A stretch of DNA of 43,016 nucleotides, from IMG/VR virus record IMGVR_UViG_3300046642_000839, positions 1-43,016 of that record; one strand, 5' to 3'. Below, piece by piece: positions 13,422 to 21,595 of this stretch (the stretch's first letter is position 1; each line of letters starts with the position of its first letter). This stretch comes from a virus. The position numbers and the translations under genes are program-made. The notes beneath the pieces were generated by a model. The model was not told where the DNA came from, did not search any database, and worked only from the letters and a program-made list of their open reading frames with translations.

Positions 13422-13613
13422 TCAAGCGGTGGCGTCCGGGTCGCAGCGTGTCGCGTGGTCTGCCGCGGGATCGGTGCTCGTGAACTTCGCGACCTCGGTA
13501 CGCCCGGTGACGCGTTTGTGGGCGAGGCAGCGTCCGCAGAGGAAGTCGGCGACCGGGGTTTCGCCGCGGTCGAGGCCTCGGATGTGGAGGCCGGCGGTCC
13601 ATGGGCTGGTCAT
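13422..13613 (-). CDS. Small CxxC protein next to WhiB
   Basis: 63 residues, with FLCGRCLAHKRVTGRTEVAK and a later Cys (ATRCDPD), a likely metal-binding fold of Streptomyces type. ATG 13613 overlaps the WhiB stop by four bases. Last gene of the cassette from 16182. Confidence 0.65.
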   Translation of the reverse strand: MTSPWTAGLHIRGLDRGETPVADFLCGRCLAHKRVTGRTEVAKFTSTDPAADHATRCDPDATA

Positions 13614-13939
13614 ACCGCGGGCTTCCGTCGGCCCGGGGCATTAATCCCAGCTCCCCTGCCTGTGTCCTTGCGGCTTCGGCCGTGCTTGGCGCGCCGTTCC
13701 CACTCGGTGAGACCGCCCCACGTACCGCGGTCTTCCTGATTGCGGAACGCGTACTCCAGACAGCGCTGGATCACGGGGCAGGTCCAGCAGACCTTCCGGG
13801 CTTCGGCGATGGCCTTTTTGTCGGAGCGGTCGGGGAAGAACAGTTCCTTGTCGACGTCGTCCTTGCGGCAGACCGCGTCGTCTTGCCATACGGGGTCACG
13901 GCGCTTGGTGTTGGGGACGGCTCCGGTGTACTGGCTCAT
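13610..13939 (-). CDS. whiB-like: WhiB-family iron-sulphur regulator
   Basis: 109 residues. The four conserved Cys are present: C24, then C51-x2-C54-x5-C60 in VCWTCPVIQRC, binding a [4Fe-4S] cluster. The GTWGG turn (about 72-76) and a basic C-terminus (ERRAKHGRSRK) follow. WhiB proteins bind the sigma factor and control transcription, and phage-borne members such as that of mycobacteriophage TM4 alter host division and superinfection. The effect here is inferred. It overlaps the methyltransferase by four bases. Confidence 0.9.
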   Translation of the reverse strand: MSQYTGAVPNTKRRDPVWQDDAVCRKDDVDKELFFPDRSDKKAIAEARKVCWTCPVIQRCLEYAFRNQEDRGTWGGLTEWERRAKHGRSRKDTGRGAGINAPGRRKPAV

Positions 13940-14928
13940 GCCGCCACCGCCCCATCGAAGGCGCGCGCGGCCAACAGCCGGATCGCGGCGGCCGCCTGCT
14001 GCGGGACGACCCCGTTACCGAGGGCCTTCAGCTGCTGGGTGCGGGTGAGGTCGGGCACCGCGGTGACATGGCCGGCGGGCAGGCCCATCATCCACTCGAC
14101 GAACGCGGGGCTCAGCCTGCTTCGATCGTCAGTTGCCCAGGGAGCGGGGCGGCCCGTCGCTTCTTCCCACCGCGCGATGGCTGGGGCGTACCGGTCCCAA
14201 GCAGGTCCGTCATCGAGTGCAGTGACGGCCTGGTCGTGGCCCCGTCCGTCGGTGATCGATTGCTCGGCCACGTGGCTACGGCTGGAGTTGGCAACAGCGC
14301 AATGGCTGTCCGCAGGTCCGGTCCGCCCTCCCCGTGTTCCCCGGTTCCGTTCGTGTCCGACGTGCGGGGCGTCGGCAGCAAAGCCACCACGTTCGGGAGC
14401 GCGTCCTCGAAGCCCTTGCCGCGGGAGTCCCGGGCCCTCGGTGTCGGAAGGCCAGGCGAGGAACAGGAGCCGCTTGCGCTGGTGGGGAGCGCCGACCTCG
14501 TCCGCTCGTACAAGGCACCACTCCGCATCGAACCCGATTTCGGCAAGGTCGCGGAGGACAGTGTCGAAGCCGAGTCGAAGGTGGTTCGCGACGTTTTCAA
14601 AGATCGCGACTCGGGGTCGAAGTACCCCAAGGGCACCGGCAATGAAGGGCCAGAGGTGCCGGGCATCGTCGGTTCCTTTCCTCTTGCCGGCGGTGGAGAA
14701 CGGCTGGCACGGGTAGCCGCCGCAGACGATGTCGACGGGCTCGACGTCCTCCCACCGGGCGGTGGTGAGGTCGCCGATGTTCGGTGTGGTCGGCCACCGG
14801 TGGGCGAGGATCTTGTTCGCGCCGGGGTCGACGTCGGACACCCACGCGGTGGTGCCGCCGAAGACCTCCTCGACGGCCATGTCGAGGCCCCGGTAGCCGG
14901 AGCAGAGGGAGCCGATGGTCAGCGTCAC
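13936..14928 (-). CDS. dcm-like: DNA (cytosine-5-)-methyltransferase
   Basis: 330 residues with the ordered C5 methylase motifs: I, SLCSGYRGLDMA (7-18) for S-adenosylmethionine; IV, GGYPCQPFS with catalytic Cys about 74; VI, ENVANH (about 111); VIII, QRKRLLFLAW (about 150); X, LGNGVVPQQ (about 302). A short variable region lies between VIII and X, so the recognition sequence is probably short; it cannot be read from the gene. No cognate restriction enzyme is evident apart from the nearby HNH protein. It may protect phage DNA from host restriction. GTG 14928 overlaps the resolvase stop by four bases. Confidence 0.93.
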   Translation of the reverse strand: MTLTIGSLCSGYRGLDMAVEEVFGGTTAWVSDVDPGANKILAHRWPTTPNIGDLTTARWEDVEPVDIVCGGYPCQPFSTAGKRKGTDDARHLWPFIAGALGVLRPRVAIFENVANHLRLGFDTVLRDLAEIGFDAEWCLVRADEVGAPHQRKRLLFLAWPSDTEGPGLPRQGLRGRAPERGGFAADAPHVGHERNRGTRGGRTGPADSHCAVANSSRSHVAEQSITDGRGHDQAVTALDDGPAWDRYAPAIARWEEATGRPAPWATDDRSRLSPAFVEWMMGLPAGHVTAVPDLTRTQQLKALGNGVVPQQAAAAIRLLAARAFDGAVAA

Positions 14929-15380
14929 GACGCCACCGCCGCAGTGTGCTGGGCCGGCCACTGGAATGCGGCGTGGGTGACGGGTGTGATCTCTTGAATG
15001 ACGAGGGTGAGTTGGCCGCCCTTGACGATGGGGCCGATGCGCATGTCGGGTCCGACGACGCGGGTGTGGTCGTCGTCTTCCAACACGCCCGCGTCGACGA
15101 GGCCGTCGACCGCGGCCTTGAAGGACGGGTAGAAGTTCGCGGGGTCGATCCGTCGCCGGGATCCCGGGTGGATGACGCCGAGGATGTACGCGTGCTGGAG
15201 GAGCGGCTGGTCGCCGGCGAGAACGAGGGCGGCGCGCATGATCGGGTCTTCGGAGCAGGCCACCATCGAAGCGCTGCGTAGCGCCCTGACGTACTCGGCC
15301 TTGCGACGGTGGTGGAGGGTCTGGTTCGCGTTGAGGAGCTTGAGCCCCGCAGGCAGCGTCAGGGTGAAGAGTTGCGTCAT
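14925..15380 (-). CDS. rusA-like: RusA-like Holliday junction resolvase
   Basis: 151 residues. Features of RusA are visible: LNANQTLHHRRKAEYVRALR near the N-terminus, then SRRRIDPANFYPSFKAAVDG with an acidic residue at about 79 and another at 92, and AGVLEDDDHTRVVG with the acidic cluster at 101-104. These acidic residues would bind Mg2+ and cleave four-way junctions during phage recombination or before packaging. ATG 15380 is preferred; the longer frame is shadow. Confidence 0.8.
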   Translation of the reverse strand: MTQLFTLTLPAGLKLLNANQTLHHRRKAEYVRALRSASMVACSEDPIMRAALVLAGDQPLLQHAYILGVIHPGSRRRIDPANFYPSFKAAVDGLVDAGVLEDDDHTRVVGPDMRIGPIVKGGQLTLVIQEITPVTHAAFQWPAQHTAAVAS

Positions 15381-15382
15381 GG

Positions 15383-15838
15383 CTACAGGCCCTTTCGTGC
15401 GGCGTCGTAGCGTGCTTGACGGGTTCGGTGGCAGGTCTTGCAGCGGCGCTTGAGGCGCGGGGCCGGGCGGACGATGGTCACGTTGTCGCCTGTGAGCGGG
15501 TGACCCTGCGGGCAGATGCCAGTCCGCGCTGCGATGGCGGACGGGCTGTTGCCGCGACGGATGTTCTCTCCGGGGGTGACCGCTTCGAGGTGGTGGGGAT
15601 TCACGCAGAGCGGTGTGCGACACAGGTGGTCGAGGTGCAGCCCGCTGGGGATGGGGCGGCCGGTGCTCTGCTCGTAGGCGAAGACGTGGGCGCCGATAAC
15701 GGTGTGGCCGTTCCAGGTCATTCCGTAGCCGGAGCTGGATTTGGCGGCGGTCCAGATCCGGCACGGCCCGAGGTGGCGTGTCGGGCAGGGCGTCTCTCGG
15801 GTCTTGCTGAGGAAGCTTTCGGGGAGTGCTGTGGTCAC
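15383..15838 (-). CDS. HNH endonuclease with C-terminal zinc site
   Basis: 151 residues. The HNH core is LHLDHLCRTPLCVNPHHLEA (about 67-86): His71 in LDH, Asn80 and the His pair 82-83, with ENIRRG after it. Two further Cys pairs (GICPQGHPL and RRCKTCHRTR) would hold a second zinc. Domains of this type occur in homing and phage endonucleases. It sits beside a resolvase and a methylase, so it may act in phage DNA processing or be a mobile nuclease. GTG 15838 overlaps the upstream stop. Confidence 0.85.
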   Translation of the reverse strand: MTTALPESFLSKTRETPCPTRHLGPCRIWTAAKSSSGYGMTWNGHTVIGAHVFAYEQSTGRPIPSGLHLDHLCRTPLCVNPHHLEAVTPGENIRRGNSPSAIAARTGICPQGHPLTGDNVTIVRPAPRLKRRCKTCHRTRQARYDAARKGL

Positions 15839-16182
15839 AGAAGGACTCCTTGTACTGGGTGTGGTGGGCAGTGGTGGTCGGCGAGTACGGGGTGCTTGGG
15901 CGGTCCGGCGCGGATGTGGAACTGGTCGCGCCAGGTGATGCGCTGAACCCCGAGCGGGCTGGTGGTGAGGTGCCAGGTGAGTCGTCCGTTGACGCGGGCG
16001 AGGATCTCGGTGATCGGGTCGATCGGGTCTGGATCGGCGATCACGTCGAGCGCGGCGATACGTCCGGCGCGGGCGCGGAGTACGGGGTGGCCGCAGAGGT
16101 TGCAGGTTCCGGGGCGTGCGTGGTCTGCGGCGGCTGCGATCTGTTCGGTGAGCCACGCGGGCCGGGAGGGCGCTTCGGTCAT
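15835..16182 (-). CDS. Small zinc-type protein
   Basis: 115 residues. GTCNLCGHPVLRARAGRIAA looks like half of a zinc ribbon; further His and Cys (ADHHCPPH) lie near the C-terminus. The middle (DPITEILARVNGRLTWHLTT) may be a small alpha/beta domain. ATG 16182 is the first start downstream of the repeat array, so this gene probably opens the DNA-processing cassette. Confidence 0.7.
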   Translation of the reverse strand: MTEAPSRPAWLTEQIAAAADHARPGTCNLCGHPVLRARAGRIAALDVIADPDPIDPITEILARVNGRLTWHLTTSPLGVQRITWRDQFHIRAGPPKHPVLADHHCPPHPVQGVLL

Positions 16183-16228
16183 GGGCGACCACGACCTTGG
16201 CTGTCACGCTGCGTGACGCTGCTGGGCT

Positions 16229-16583
16229 TGCGGGGACTTGCGGGTACTAGAAACCGCGCTGCTGCTCTTACATGCGTTTCAACCCGTACAGAAACTGCAT
16301 GTGTAAAGACCGGGAAATAGTCCCCGCAGGTACCCGCAAGTACCCGCACGGTGTCGTTGACCTGGTTGTTTACAAGATCGAACCTGCGGGGACTAGACGC
16401 ATTCCGCTTTCTGGTAGTCCCCGCAAGACCCCGCGCAGTCCCCGCGGGTCCCGCTGCCCCGTGACCTGTCCGTGATGAAACGGGGCTCTTCCGAACACCC
16501 ATACGCGGGGACTGGCCGCACTGCCGGGACCTAGTCCCCGCAGTGCGGGTACCTGCGGGGACTAGCCAGGGCCAGTACCCGCA
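16229..16583. repeat. Iteron-like array, proposed phage replication origin
   Basis: About a dozen copies of the 10-mer TGCGGGKACT (K = G or T) occur in both orientations, several back to back: 16229-16238 and 16239-16248; 16319-16328, 16329-16338 and 16339-16348; 16385-16394; 16416-16425, 16426-16435 and 16437-16446 (diverged); 16504-16513; 16533-16542; 16544-16553; 16554-16563; 16574-16583. Copies at 16531-16543 and 16553-16565 form a perfect 13-bp inverted repeat. A less G+C-rich stretch with an imperfect hairpin (16268-16306) and TTGACCTGGTTGTTTACAAG lies between. The array directly follows the primase-polymerase gene. Origin function is inferred. Confidence 0.7.
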
Positions 16584-16609
16584 TCGACGCAGCGTGAGAA
16601 TAGGGGTCA

Positions 16610-19240
16610 TCAGGCTGCCCTCCAGTGCTGCTCTGATGACTCCTGCGCGGCCTCGATGACCGTGCGCTCGACGAGGTAGAACCAGACCTTGGAGTGCTCG
16701 TCCTTCCGCGCCCGCAGCACGTACTCGCCGAAGAAGCGGTCGCGCCGGCTGGCGAGCATCATGCCGAGCCCCTTCGCGGTCGGAAGCCGCCCGTCGGATC
16801 GCGTGATGAACGTCCCGGCCCACGGGTCGGGCAGGTCGAACCCGGGCATCGTCTGCGCGGTGCCAAGCAGGTCCGACGCGGTCATCGCCGTTGTCGGGTA
16901 CCGCTGCTGCCAGGCCGCAAGGAATCCCGCCCACTGGCTGGCCTCGTCGTCCTGGTTCTCCAGCTCGGAGGTGTTGGTCAGGAACCCGTCGACCTCGTGG
17001 AAGGCGAGGAATCCGCCCATCGCTCTCGCCCACCTGCGGAAGGACCGCATCGCGTGGTCTGCCTTCGGGGCGCCGGCCACGATCCAGGCCCGTGCGAGGA
17101 CCAGGAGCGCGCGCAGCAGTGCGGCCCGGTTGTCTTCCGACTCCAGCCACTCGTCGAGGTCGGGGATACGGAATCCGGTGCGGAGATCGGGGCGCGGGCA
17201 GTTCGGGTTCAGGTGGACCAGCGCGGTGCGCTGTGCGATGTCCCCGCCGAAGCGGATGTTGTTCCCGGTGACCAGCCACAGCCGGTCGTTGACGAGGCGG
17301 GCTTCCTCGCTGCGTCCTAGCAGCCGGTCATCCCATGCGGGGCTGGTGAGGAGTTTCGCCAGCGACGGCGCGTCTACGGACTCGTACTCGCTGACGTTGT
17401 CGAAGACGATGACGGCGCTGGAGTTCATGAGCGTCGCGGTGATTGCCTTGCGGAGCTCGTCGTCGTCGCCGACCCACGGCCGGACGGTCGCCCCGTACAG
17501 CGTGCCGATGATGTCTGCGAGGAGAGTCTTTCCGGATCCGCGGTCGGCTGCGCTGATCGCCCCGAGGGGGATGAGCCCTCCGATGTAGGGGCGCAGGATC
17601 GGGGAGAGCAGGAGTGCGATGAAGTTCGCCCGGTCCCCGGGGGTGGCCCAGGGGAAGTCGCCGAGGACGTAGTCGAAGACGAACTCGCGTGCGTGCTGCA
17701 CGTCGATGATGTCCGGGACGTTCGGGATCTGCGGAACGTTGATCTGCGGCGCATAGAACAGCCCGGTGCCCAGGTCGTATCCGGGCTCCTGGAGCACGGT
17801 TCCGTCCGGGCGGAGCACCGGTGCCGCGATGAGGTTGACGAGCACGGGCAGTCCGGGCCAGCTCGTCGCGGAGAGCACTGCCTTGCACACTGCGATCGCG
17901 GGGCTGCTCGGGATGACGACGGAGCCGCCGGCCTTGGTGGTCCGCGTCTTGTACACCTCGACGTGCTCGGCGAGCAGTCGGCGCATGCTGTCCGGGGTGA
18001 TCGGGTGGACTTCCTTGTCCGCGGCCAGGGGTTGTGTGGCGAGCGTGCTGCCGCTGACGTCGGCGACCTGGACGAGCTGGCCGCCGCGGACGTACGTCTC
18101 GGGGAGGTGTCCGTCGCGGACGGTCTGGGTGAGGGAGAGGATGGCCGCGGGCTCGTGGTCGATGCAGATGCTGGGCTGCTCAAGGCTGGTCGGCGCCGCG
18201 GTGCCCGCGGGGGTGGTGGCTTCTTCCTCCTGCGGCGCCGGGTCAGGGTCCGCGATGAGCGCCTCGTAGCTCTCGCGGGAGTGGTCTTCGCGGGGCAGCC
18301 GCACTTCCAGGCTCTGCCGCGTCGCTTCGATATCGGCGGGCTGCAACTGGCCGATGGACCAGGCGAGTACGCCCATGAACTCGGAGCGTGCGCTCTGCGG
18401 GCTGCGGGTCCGCTCGACTCCGTCGCGGCTGGCGGACATCACCTCGGTGAACGCGGTGAGCATCCGCCGGGCCATGTCCGCGGCCGGGTACATGCCGGCC
18501 GCAGTCTCGCGGACCGCGCCCGCGAGGCTGAGGACGAGGGCTTCGTGCCGGGAGGTTCCGGTGGCTACGGCGTCGGCGAACTGGGTGAGGATCCCAGAGA
18601 GCAGCGCCGGACGGGCGGACGCGGTGTGCGCGGCGAGGAAGGTGCGGACCTCGTTGTCGGTGGCCGCGTCGGAGCTGTCCCCGGTGTCACGGAGCAGCCC
18701 GGCGACCGCATCGGGGAGGATGGGGACGGGACCGCTGGTTTCCCACAGGTAGCGGGCGCCCTGGTCTTCTTTCTCGTGGACGCTGGGGGCGACGATGATG
18801 ATTCCGTTGAGGCCGCGGACGTCGCCCCAGCCTTTGCCGAGTCCTCCGGTTCCGTTGCCGAGCCGGCGTCCCTCGGGCACGGTGAATACGTAGTGGCCGC
18901 GTCCGGGGATGTTCGCCCGGGTGGATTGGTACGGGGGCTGGGCCTGGATGATCGCGGTGGAGAGCACCTCGGGCGTGTGCTCCGGGTGGTCGATGTCGAA
19001 GGCGATTGCGCCGGACCGGCCGACGTGCAGGGCGAGGCTGTCGTTCGATCCGGCGAACCAGGACACGATGTCCTCGGCGTCGCGGCTCGACTTCGCCGGC
19101 CAGCCCTTCCCGAGGACGGACCCCGCGTGCTTGGTGGCCCTGTCCACGGGGAGGACGTACCAGCCCGCGGCAGCGTACTTGAGGCCGGCGGCGAGGTTGT
19201 CGTCTTCCTCGGTGATCTGAGGAATGCGCAGCTCGGTCAC
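16610..19240 (-). CDS. Primase-polymerase / ATPase replication protein
   Basis: 876 residues. The N-terminal part reads as an archaeo-eukaryotic prim-pol domain: GWYVLPV (26-32), WPAKSS, the metal-binding FDID (81-84) and GRGHYVF (113-119). The C-terminal half is an AAA-type ATPase with Walker A AADRGSGKT (about 564-572) and Walker B AVIVFDN (about 609). Together they would prime and unwind phage DNA, probably at the adjacent repeat array. GTG 19240 overlaps the preceding stop by four bases; an earlier ATG would add Arg/Pro-rich shadow sequence. Confidence 0.88.
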   Translation of the reverse strand: MTELRIPQITEEDDNLAAGLKYAAAGWYVLPVDRATKHAGSVLGKGWPAKSSRDAEDIVSWFAGSNDSLALHVGRSGAIAFDIDHPEHTPEVLSTAIIQAQPPYQSTRANIPGRGHYVFTVPEGRRLGNGTGGLGKGWGDVRGLNGIIIVAPSVHEKEDQGARYLWETSGPVPILPDAVAGLLRDTGDSSDAATDNEVRTFLAAHTASARPALLSGILTQFADAVATGTSRHEALVLSLAGAVRETAAGMYPAADMARRMLTAFTEVMSASRDGVERTRSPQSARSEFMGVLAWSIGQLQPADIEATRQSLEVRLPREDHSRESYEALIADPDPAPQEEEATTPAGTAAPTSLEQPSICIDHEPAAILSLTQTVRDGHLPETYVRGGQLVQVADVSGSTLATQPLAADKEVHPITPDSMRRLLAEHVEVYKTRTTKAGGSVVIPSSPAIAVCKAVLSATSWPGLPVLVNLIAAPVLRPDGTVLQEPGYDLGTGLFYAPQINVPQIPNVPDIIDVQHAREFVFDYVLGDFPWATPGDRANFIALLLSPILRPYIGGLIPLGAISAADRGSGKTLLADIIGTLYGATVRPWVGDDDELRKAITATLMNSSAVIVFDNVSEYESVDAPSLAKLLTSPAWDDRLLGRSEEARLVNDRLWLVTGNNIRFGGDIAQRTALVHLNPNCPRPDLRTGFRIPDLDEWLESEDNRAALLRALLVLARAWIVAGAPKADHAMRSFRRWARAMGGFLAFHEVDGFLTNTSELENQDDEASQWAGFLAAWQQRYPTTAMTASDLLGTAQTMPGFDLPDPWAGTFITRSDGRLPTAKGLGMMLASRRDRFFGEYVLRARKDEHSKVWFYLVERTVIEAAQESSEQHWRAA

Positions 19241-19854
19241 GCGCCACTCTCCCCGTGCTCGAAGCGGGCGGAGCGGGCGGCCGTGTATGCGGCGAGGATC
19301 GATGGGTCGTGCTCGCTGGAGTAGCGCGTGGGGCGGGTTTTGTTGCACGAGCATGGGATCCGGTCTCCGTACCCCATGAAGTGGATGCCGTAGTGCTGTC
19401 CTGTACGGCACACGCACCACGCTTGGTAGTTGTCCCAGCTCCCTTCGCCGTCCACCGGATTGCGCCCGTCGTACAACTCCATCCAGAAGTGGCCCGTTGA
19501 CGTCTCGGCGACGGTGAACTGCCGCGGGTCGGGGATACTGCCGACCGCGAGGATCAGGCGCGTGTGCAGCTGGCCTGTGAAGGCCGACAGCATGCGCTGG
19601 TAGTTCTCATCTGGCGCCACTCCTTTGACTTCGAAGTGGGTCTCCAGCCCGGGCAGATGGAAGTCGGGAAGGTAGGTGCTCTCGCGGAGCGTGAGGCCAG
19701 CGTCGGTGACGTCGGTCGGGTACGGGCCGACGTGGTATCCCTGCGCCTCGTACTCCCACGGGATGTTGAGCGCGTTGAAGAACACGGCCCATCGGGCTTC
19801 CAGTCGGGACCGGAAGCGGCACCCGGCGTACCGGGTCTCAATAGCCTTGATCAT
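19237..19854 (-). CDS. PD-(D/E)XK-type nuclease
   Basis: 205 residues. The opening MIKAIETRYAGCRFRSRLEA with RWAVFFN, and the YLPDFHLPGLETHFEVKG segment (about 87-104), give the E...PD...ExK pattern of restriction and resolvase-like nucleases. The C-terminal half has a Cys group (WCVCRTG, CSCNKTR) that may bind zinc or a cluster. ATG 19854 has AAGGAG six bases upstream. Directly before the primase-polymerase, it probably acts in replication or recombination. The substrate is unknown. Confidence 0.78.
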   Translation of the reverse strand: MIKAIETRYAGCRFRSRLEARWAVFFNALNIPWEYEAQGYHVGPYPTDVTDAGLTLRESTYLPDFHLPGLETHFEVKGVAPDENYQRMLSAFTGQLHTRLILAVGSIPDPRQFTVAETSTGHFWMELYDGRNPVDGEGSWDNYQAWCVCRTGQHYGIHFMGYGDRIPCSCNKTRPTRYSSEHDPSILAAYTAARSARFEHGESGA

Positions 19855-19900
19855 CGAGCGCTCCTTGCGTGTCGTGCTGTTGGCCAGAAGACGGGGGAGT

Positions 19901-19973
19901 ACCTCGGGCGGGATTCGATCCCGCGGCGTCACGCCGGGTCCGAGACGGTTGGCCCGCCCACGGCTGCCGAGAT
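19901..19973 (-). ncRNA. tRNA-like fold of doubtful function
   Basis: In this 73-base stretch the ends ATCTCGG and CCGAGGT pair over seven positions (one G-T), and GCGGG-ATCGAAT-CCCGC next to the 3' end is a good T-arm with 7-base loop. The anticodon arm is poor (only three internal pairs around a possible CGG), base 8 is C instead of T, and no CCA is encoded. It lies in an otherwise empty 159-base gap. It may be a decayed tRNA or chance. Confidence 0.25.
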
Positions 19974-20013
19974 GGGGAAGCAGGCAGCCGCGGGCGGTGC
20001 TGGAGGGGTGGAG

Positions 20014-20697
20014 TTAGAACTGCGGGACGTCAGCCGCAGCGGTGGGCGCGTGTCCGGCAGCGGCGGCCGCGGCCTGCTGCTGCTGGAGGAGCGCCGCGGT
20101 GGCCGGGTTGGCCATCGCGGCCTGGAGCTGCTCCGGGGTGAGGCCCGGGATATGCGCCACCGGGGCGGCCGCGGGCGCCGGCGCCGCGTACTGCTGGACC
20201 GGGGGCGCGGCGTACTGCTGCTGCGGTGCGGTGCCCGGGTCCGGGGTGTGCAGTGCGTTCGTTGCCGCAGGGATGTACTGCGCGGTGAAGAGCTTCGGCG
20301 CGTTGAACTTCGGGTTCTTCTTCTCTCCGTCCTGCGTGTACGTGACGGAGAGGGTGCCGCCGATTTCCAGGCCGCGGGCGCCGGCGGCGCGGACGGCTCC
20401 GGCGACCGCGTTCTTCATGTAGCCCTTGACGTACAGGCGGCGGGCTCCGTCGTCCTCCGGGTTCTCCGGGTCGCGCTCGTTGGTGGCGAGGGTGACGACG
20501 AGCTGCATCATGGGCTTTCCGTCGTCCCAGAACTTGAGCTTGTCGTCCTCGTAGTTCCGCTGCTGCTCGACGGTGGGCTGCTCGGTGATGCGGCCGGACA
20601 CGGTGTGGCCGAGCACGGGGAACTTCGCGGAGGGGACGCCTCCGCCCATGAGGAAGTCGTCAGCGCTCGGGGCCTGGTACTGCTGCGGGGTCGTCAT
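20014..20697 (-). CDS. SSB-like / OB-fold replication accessory protein
   Basis: 227 residues. A beta-rich N-terminal domain (about 25-150, for example FPVLGHTVSGRITEQPTVEQ and MMQLVVTLATNERDPENPED) is followed by a long Gln/Ala/Pro-rich linker and an acidic-aromatic tip ADVPQF, similar to the tails by which single-strand binding proteins recruit partners. Its place between a Cas4-like nuclease and a replication nuclease agrees. ATG 20697 has AAGGAG upstream. The fold is inferred from composition and position. Confidence 0.65.
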   Translation of the reverse strand: MTTPQQYQAPSADDFLMGGGVPSAKFPVLGHTVSGRITEQPTVEQQRNYEDDKLKFWDDGKPMMQLVVTLATNERDPENPEDDGARRLYVKGYMKNAVAGAVRAAGARGLEIGGTLSVTYTQDGEKKNPKFNAPKLFTAQYIPAATNALHTPDPGTAPQQQYAAPPVQQYAAPAPAAAPVAHIPGLTPEQLQAAMANPATAALLQQQQAAAAAAGHAPTAAADVPQF

Positions 20698-20758
20698 TGC
20701 GGTTGTGCTCCTTGGGTGATGAGTGCTTCGAGCTGGTTGCTCTTGGCTTTTGTGGGGT

Positions 20759-20777
20759 GCCAGCCGGTTTGGCTGGC
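20759..20777 (-). terminator. Short hairpin after the Cas4-like gene
   Basis: GCCAGCC (20759-20765) pairs with GGCTGGC (20771-20777) around GGTTT, 12 bases past the stop at 20789. It may weaken readthrough into the SSB-like gene. Confidence 0.5.
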
Positions 20778-20788
20778 GGGTCTGTGGG

Positions 20789-21595
20789 TCAGGCGATGAG
20801 GGCTTGGAGGGAGGCGCCTGCGTTCGCGGACTGCACCCCGGGGCAGCCTTGGGAGAGGTCGGGGCTTCCGGGCTTGAGGTAGGCGCAGAACCGGCAGTTC
20901 GGCTTGTCCGGGGTGGGGAACTGGAGCCAGCGCTCCGGGTACTGCTCCGGGTCGAGGGCGAGCCACTTGTCGCGGATGCGGTCCAGGCGGGCGAGCGCGG
21001 TCTCGGCGATGGTCCGGTCGTACGGTTCGGACCACACGTGGACTTTGAGCTCGTGGTAGCGGGCGACGAAGACGATGACGACGCGGTCGACCTGCTCGCC
21101 TGCGTTCTCTTGGCCGAGTCCGTAGAGGTGGGCCTGCACCCTGTACTTCTCCCCGGGGCCCTGCCTGCGGTACTTGTCGTGGCTGGACTGTCCGACGAGC
21201 TTCCAGTCGAGGTTGGCGCGGATCAGCCGGTCGTACAGGTCCGCGCTCCCGGTGAGGCGCGCCGTCTCGATGGGGCTGTCCCGTACGGTGACGCGGGTCT
21301 CGACCTTGTAGCGGGAGGGCTGCCCGCCGAGCGCGGTGTTGCGCGCCTCGAACTTCTCCCCGATCCACAGGTGGAATCCGGTCCCGATGATCGCGGCGAT
21401 CGGGTCGCGGGCGTCGTTCGACTCGGGCCAGTCGGCGATCTTGTAGGCGAGTTGGCGCTCGCAGGGTTCGCCGACTTCGGACGGGCCGATGGCCTTCTGC
21501 ACGGTGCGTGCGCTGTTCGCGTCCGCGTCGATGATGAACTGTCCGATGCGTTCGGCGAGGACTTGGCTGAACTCGTCGTTCCCGGTGGCGATCAC
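20789..21595 (-). CDS. Cas4/RecB-like PD-(D/E)XK exonuclease
   Basis: 268 residues. GPSEVGEPCERQLAYKIADW gives an N-terminal Cys; GSADLYDRLIRANLDWKLVG holds the catalytic D...DxK core; the C-terminus has PNCRFCAYLKPG and LSQGCPG. Four Cys placed this way bind a [4Fe-4S] cluster in Cas4 and AddB-type nucleases. No CRISPR array or other cas gene is present, so it is most likely a phage recombination exonuclease acting with the SSB-like protein. GTG 21595 overlaps the upstream stop. Confidence 0.85.
   Translation of the reverse strand: MIATGNDEFSQVLAERIGQFIIDADANSARTVQKAIGPSEVGEPCERQLAYKIADWPESNDARDPIAAIIGTGFHLWIGEKFEARNTALGGQPSRYKVETRVTVRDSPIETARLTGSADLYDRLIRANLDWKLVGQSSHDKYRRQGPGEKYRVQAHLYGLGQENAGEQVDRVVIVFVARYHELKVHVWSEPYDRTIAETALARLDRIRDKWLALDPEQYPERWLQFPTPDKPNCRFCAYLKPGSPDLSQGCPGVQSANAGASLQALIA

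Noticed and set aside
16229-16583. Possible CRISPR array
   Set aside because: Units are only 10 bases, occur in both orientations and lack regular spacers; the Cas4-like gene stands alone without other cas genes.
16179-16610. 143-codon minus-strand frame running through the repeat array, starting in a TGATG junction with the primase-polymerase stop
   Set aside because: Its sequence is dictated by the 10-bp repeats, has no plausible domain and is unusually Arg/Gly/Thr-rich; non-coding origin DNA explains it better.
17693-19324. 543-codon plus-strand frame opposite the primase-polymerase
   Set aside because: High G+C antisense frame, Gly/Arg/Val-rich, with no motif or ribosome site; the opposite strand has clear prim-pol and ATPase motifs.
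20789-21595. CRISPR adaptation Cas4
   Set aside because: No Cas1, Cas2 or array nearby; its SSB-like and replication neighbours point to phage recombination.
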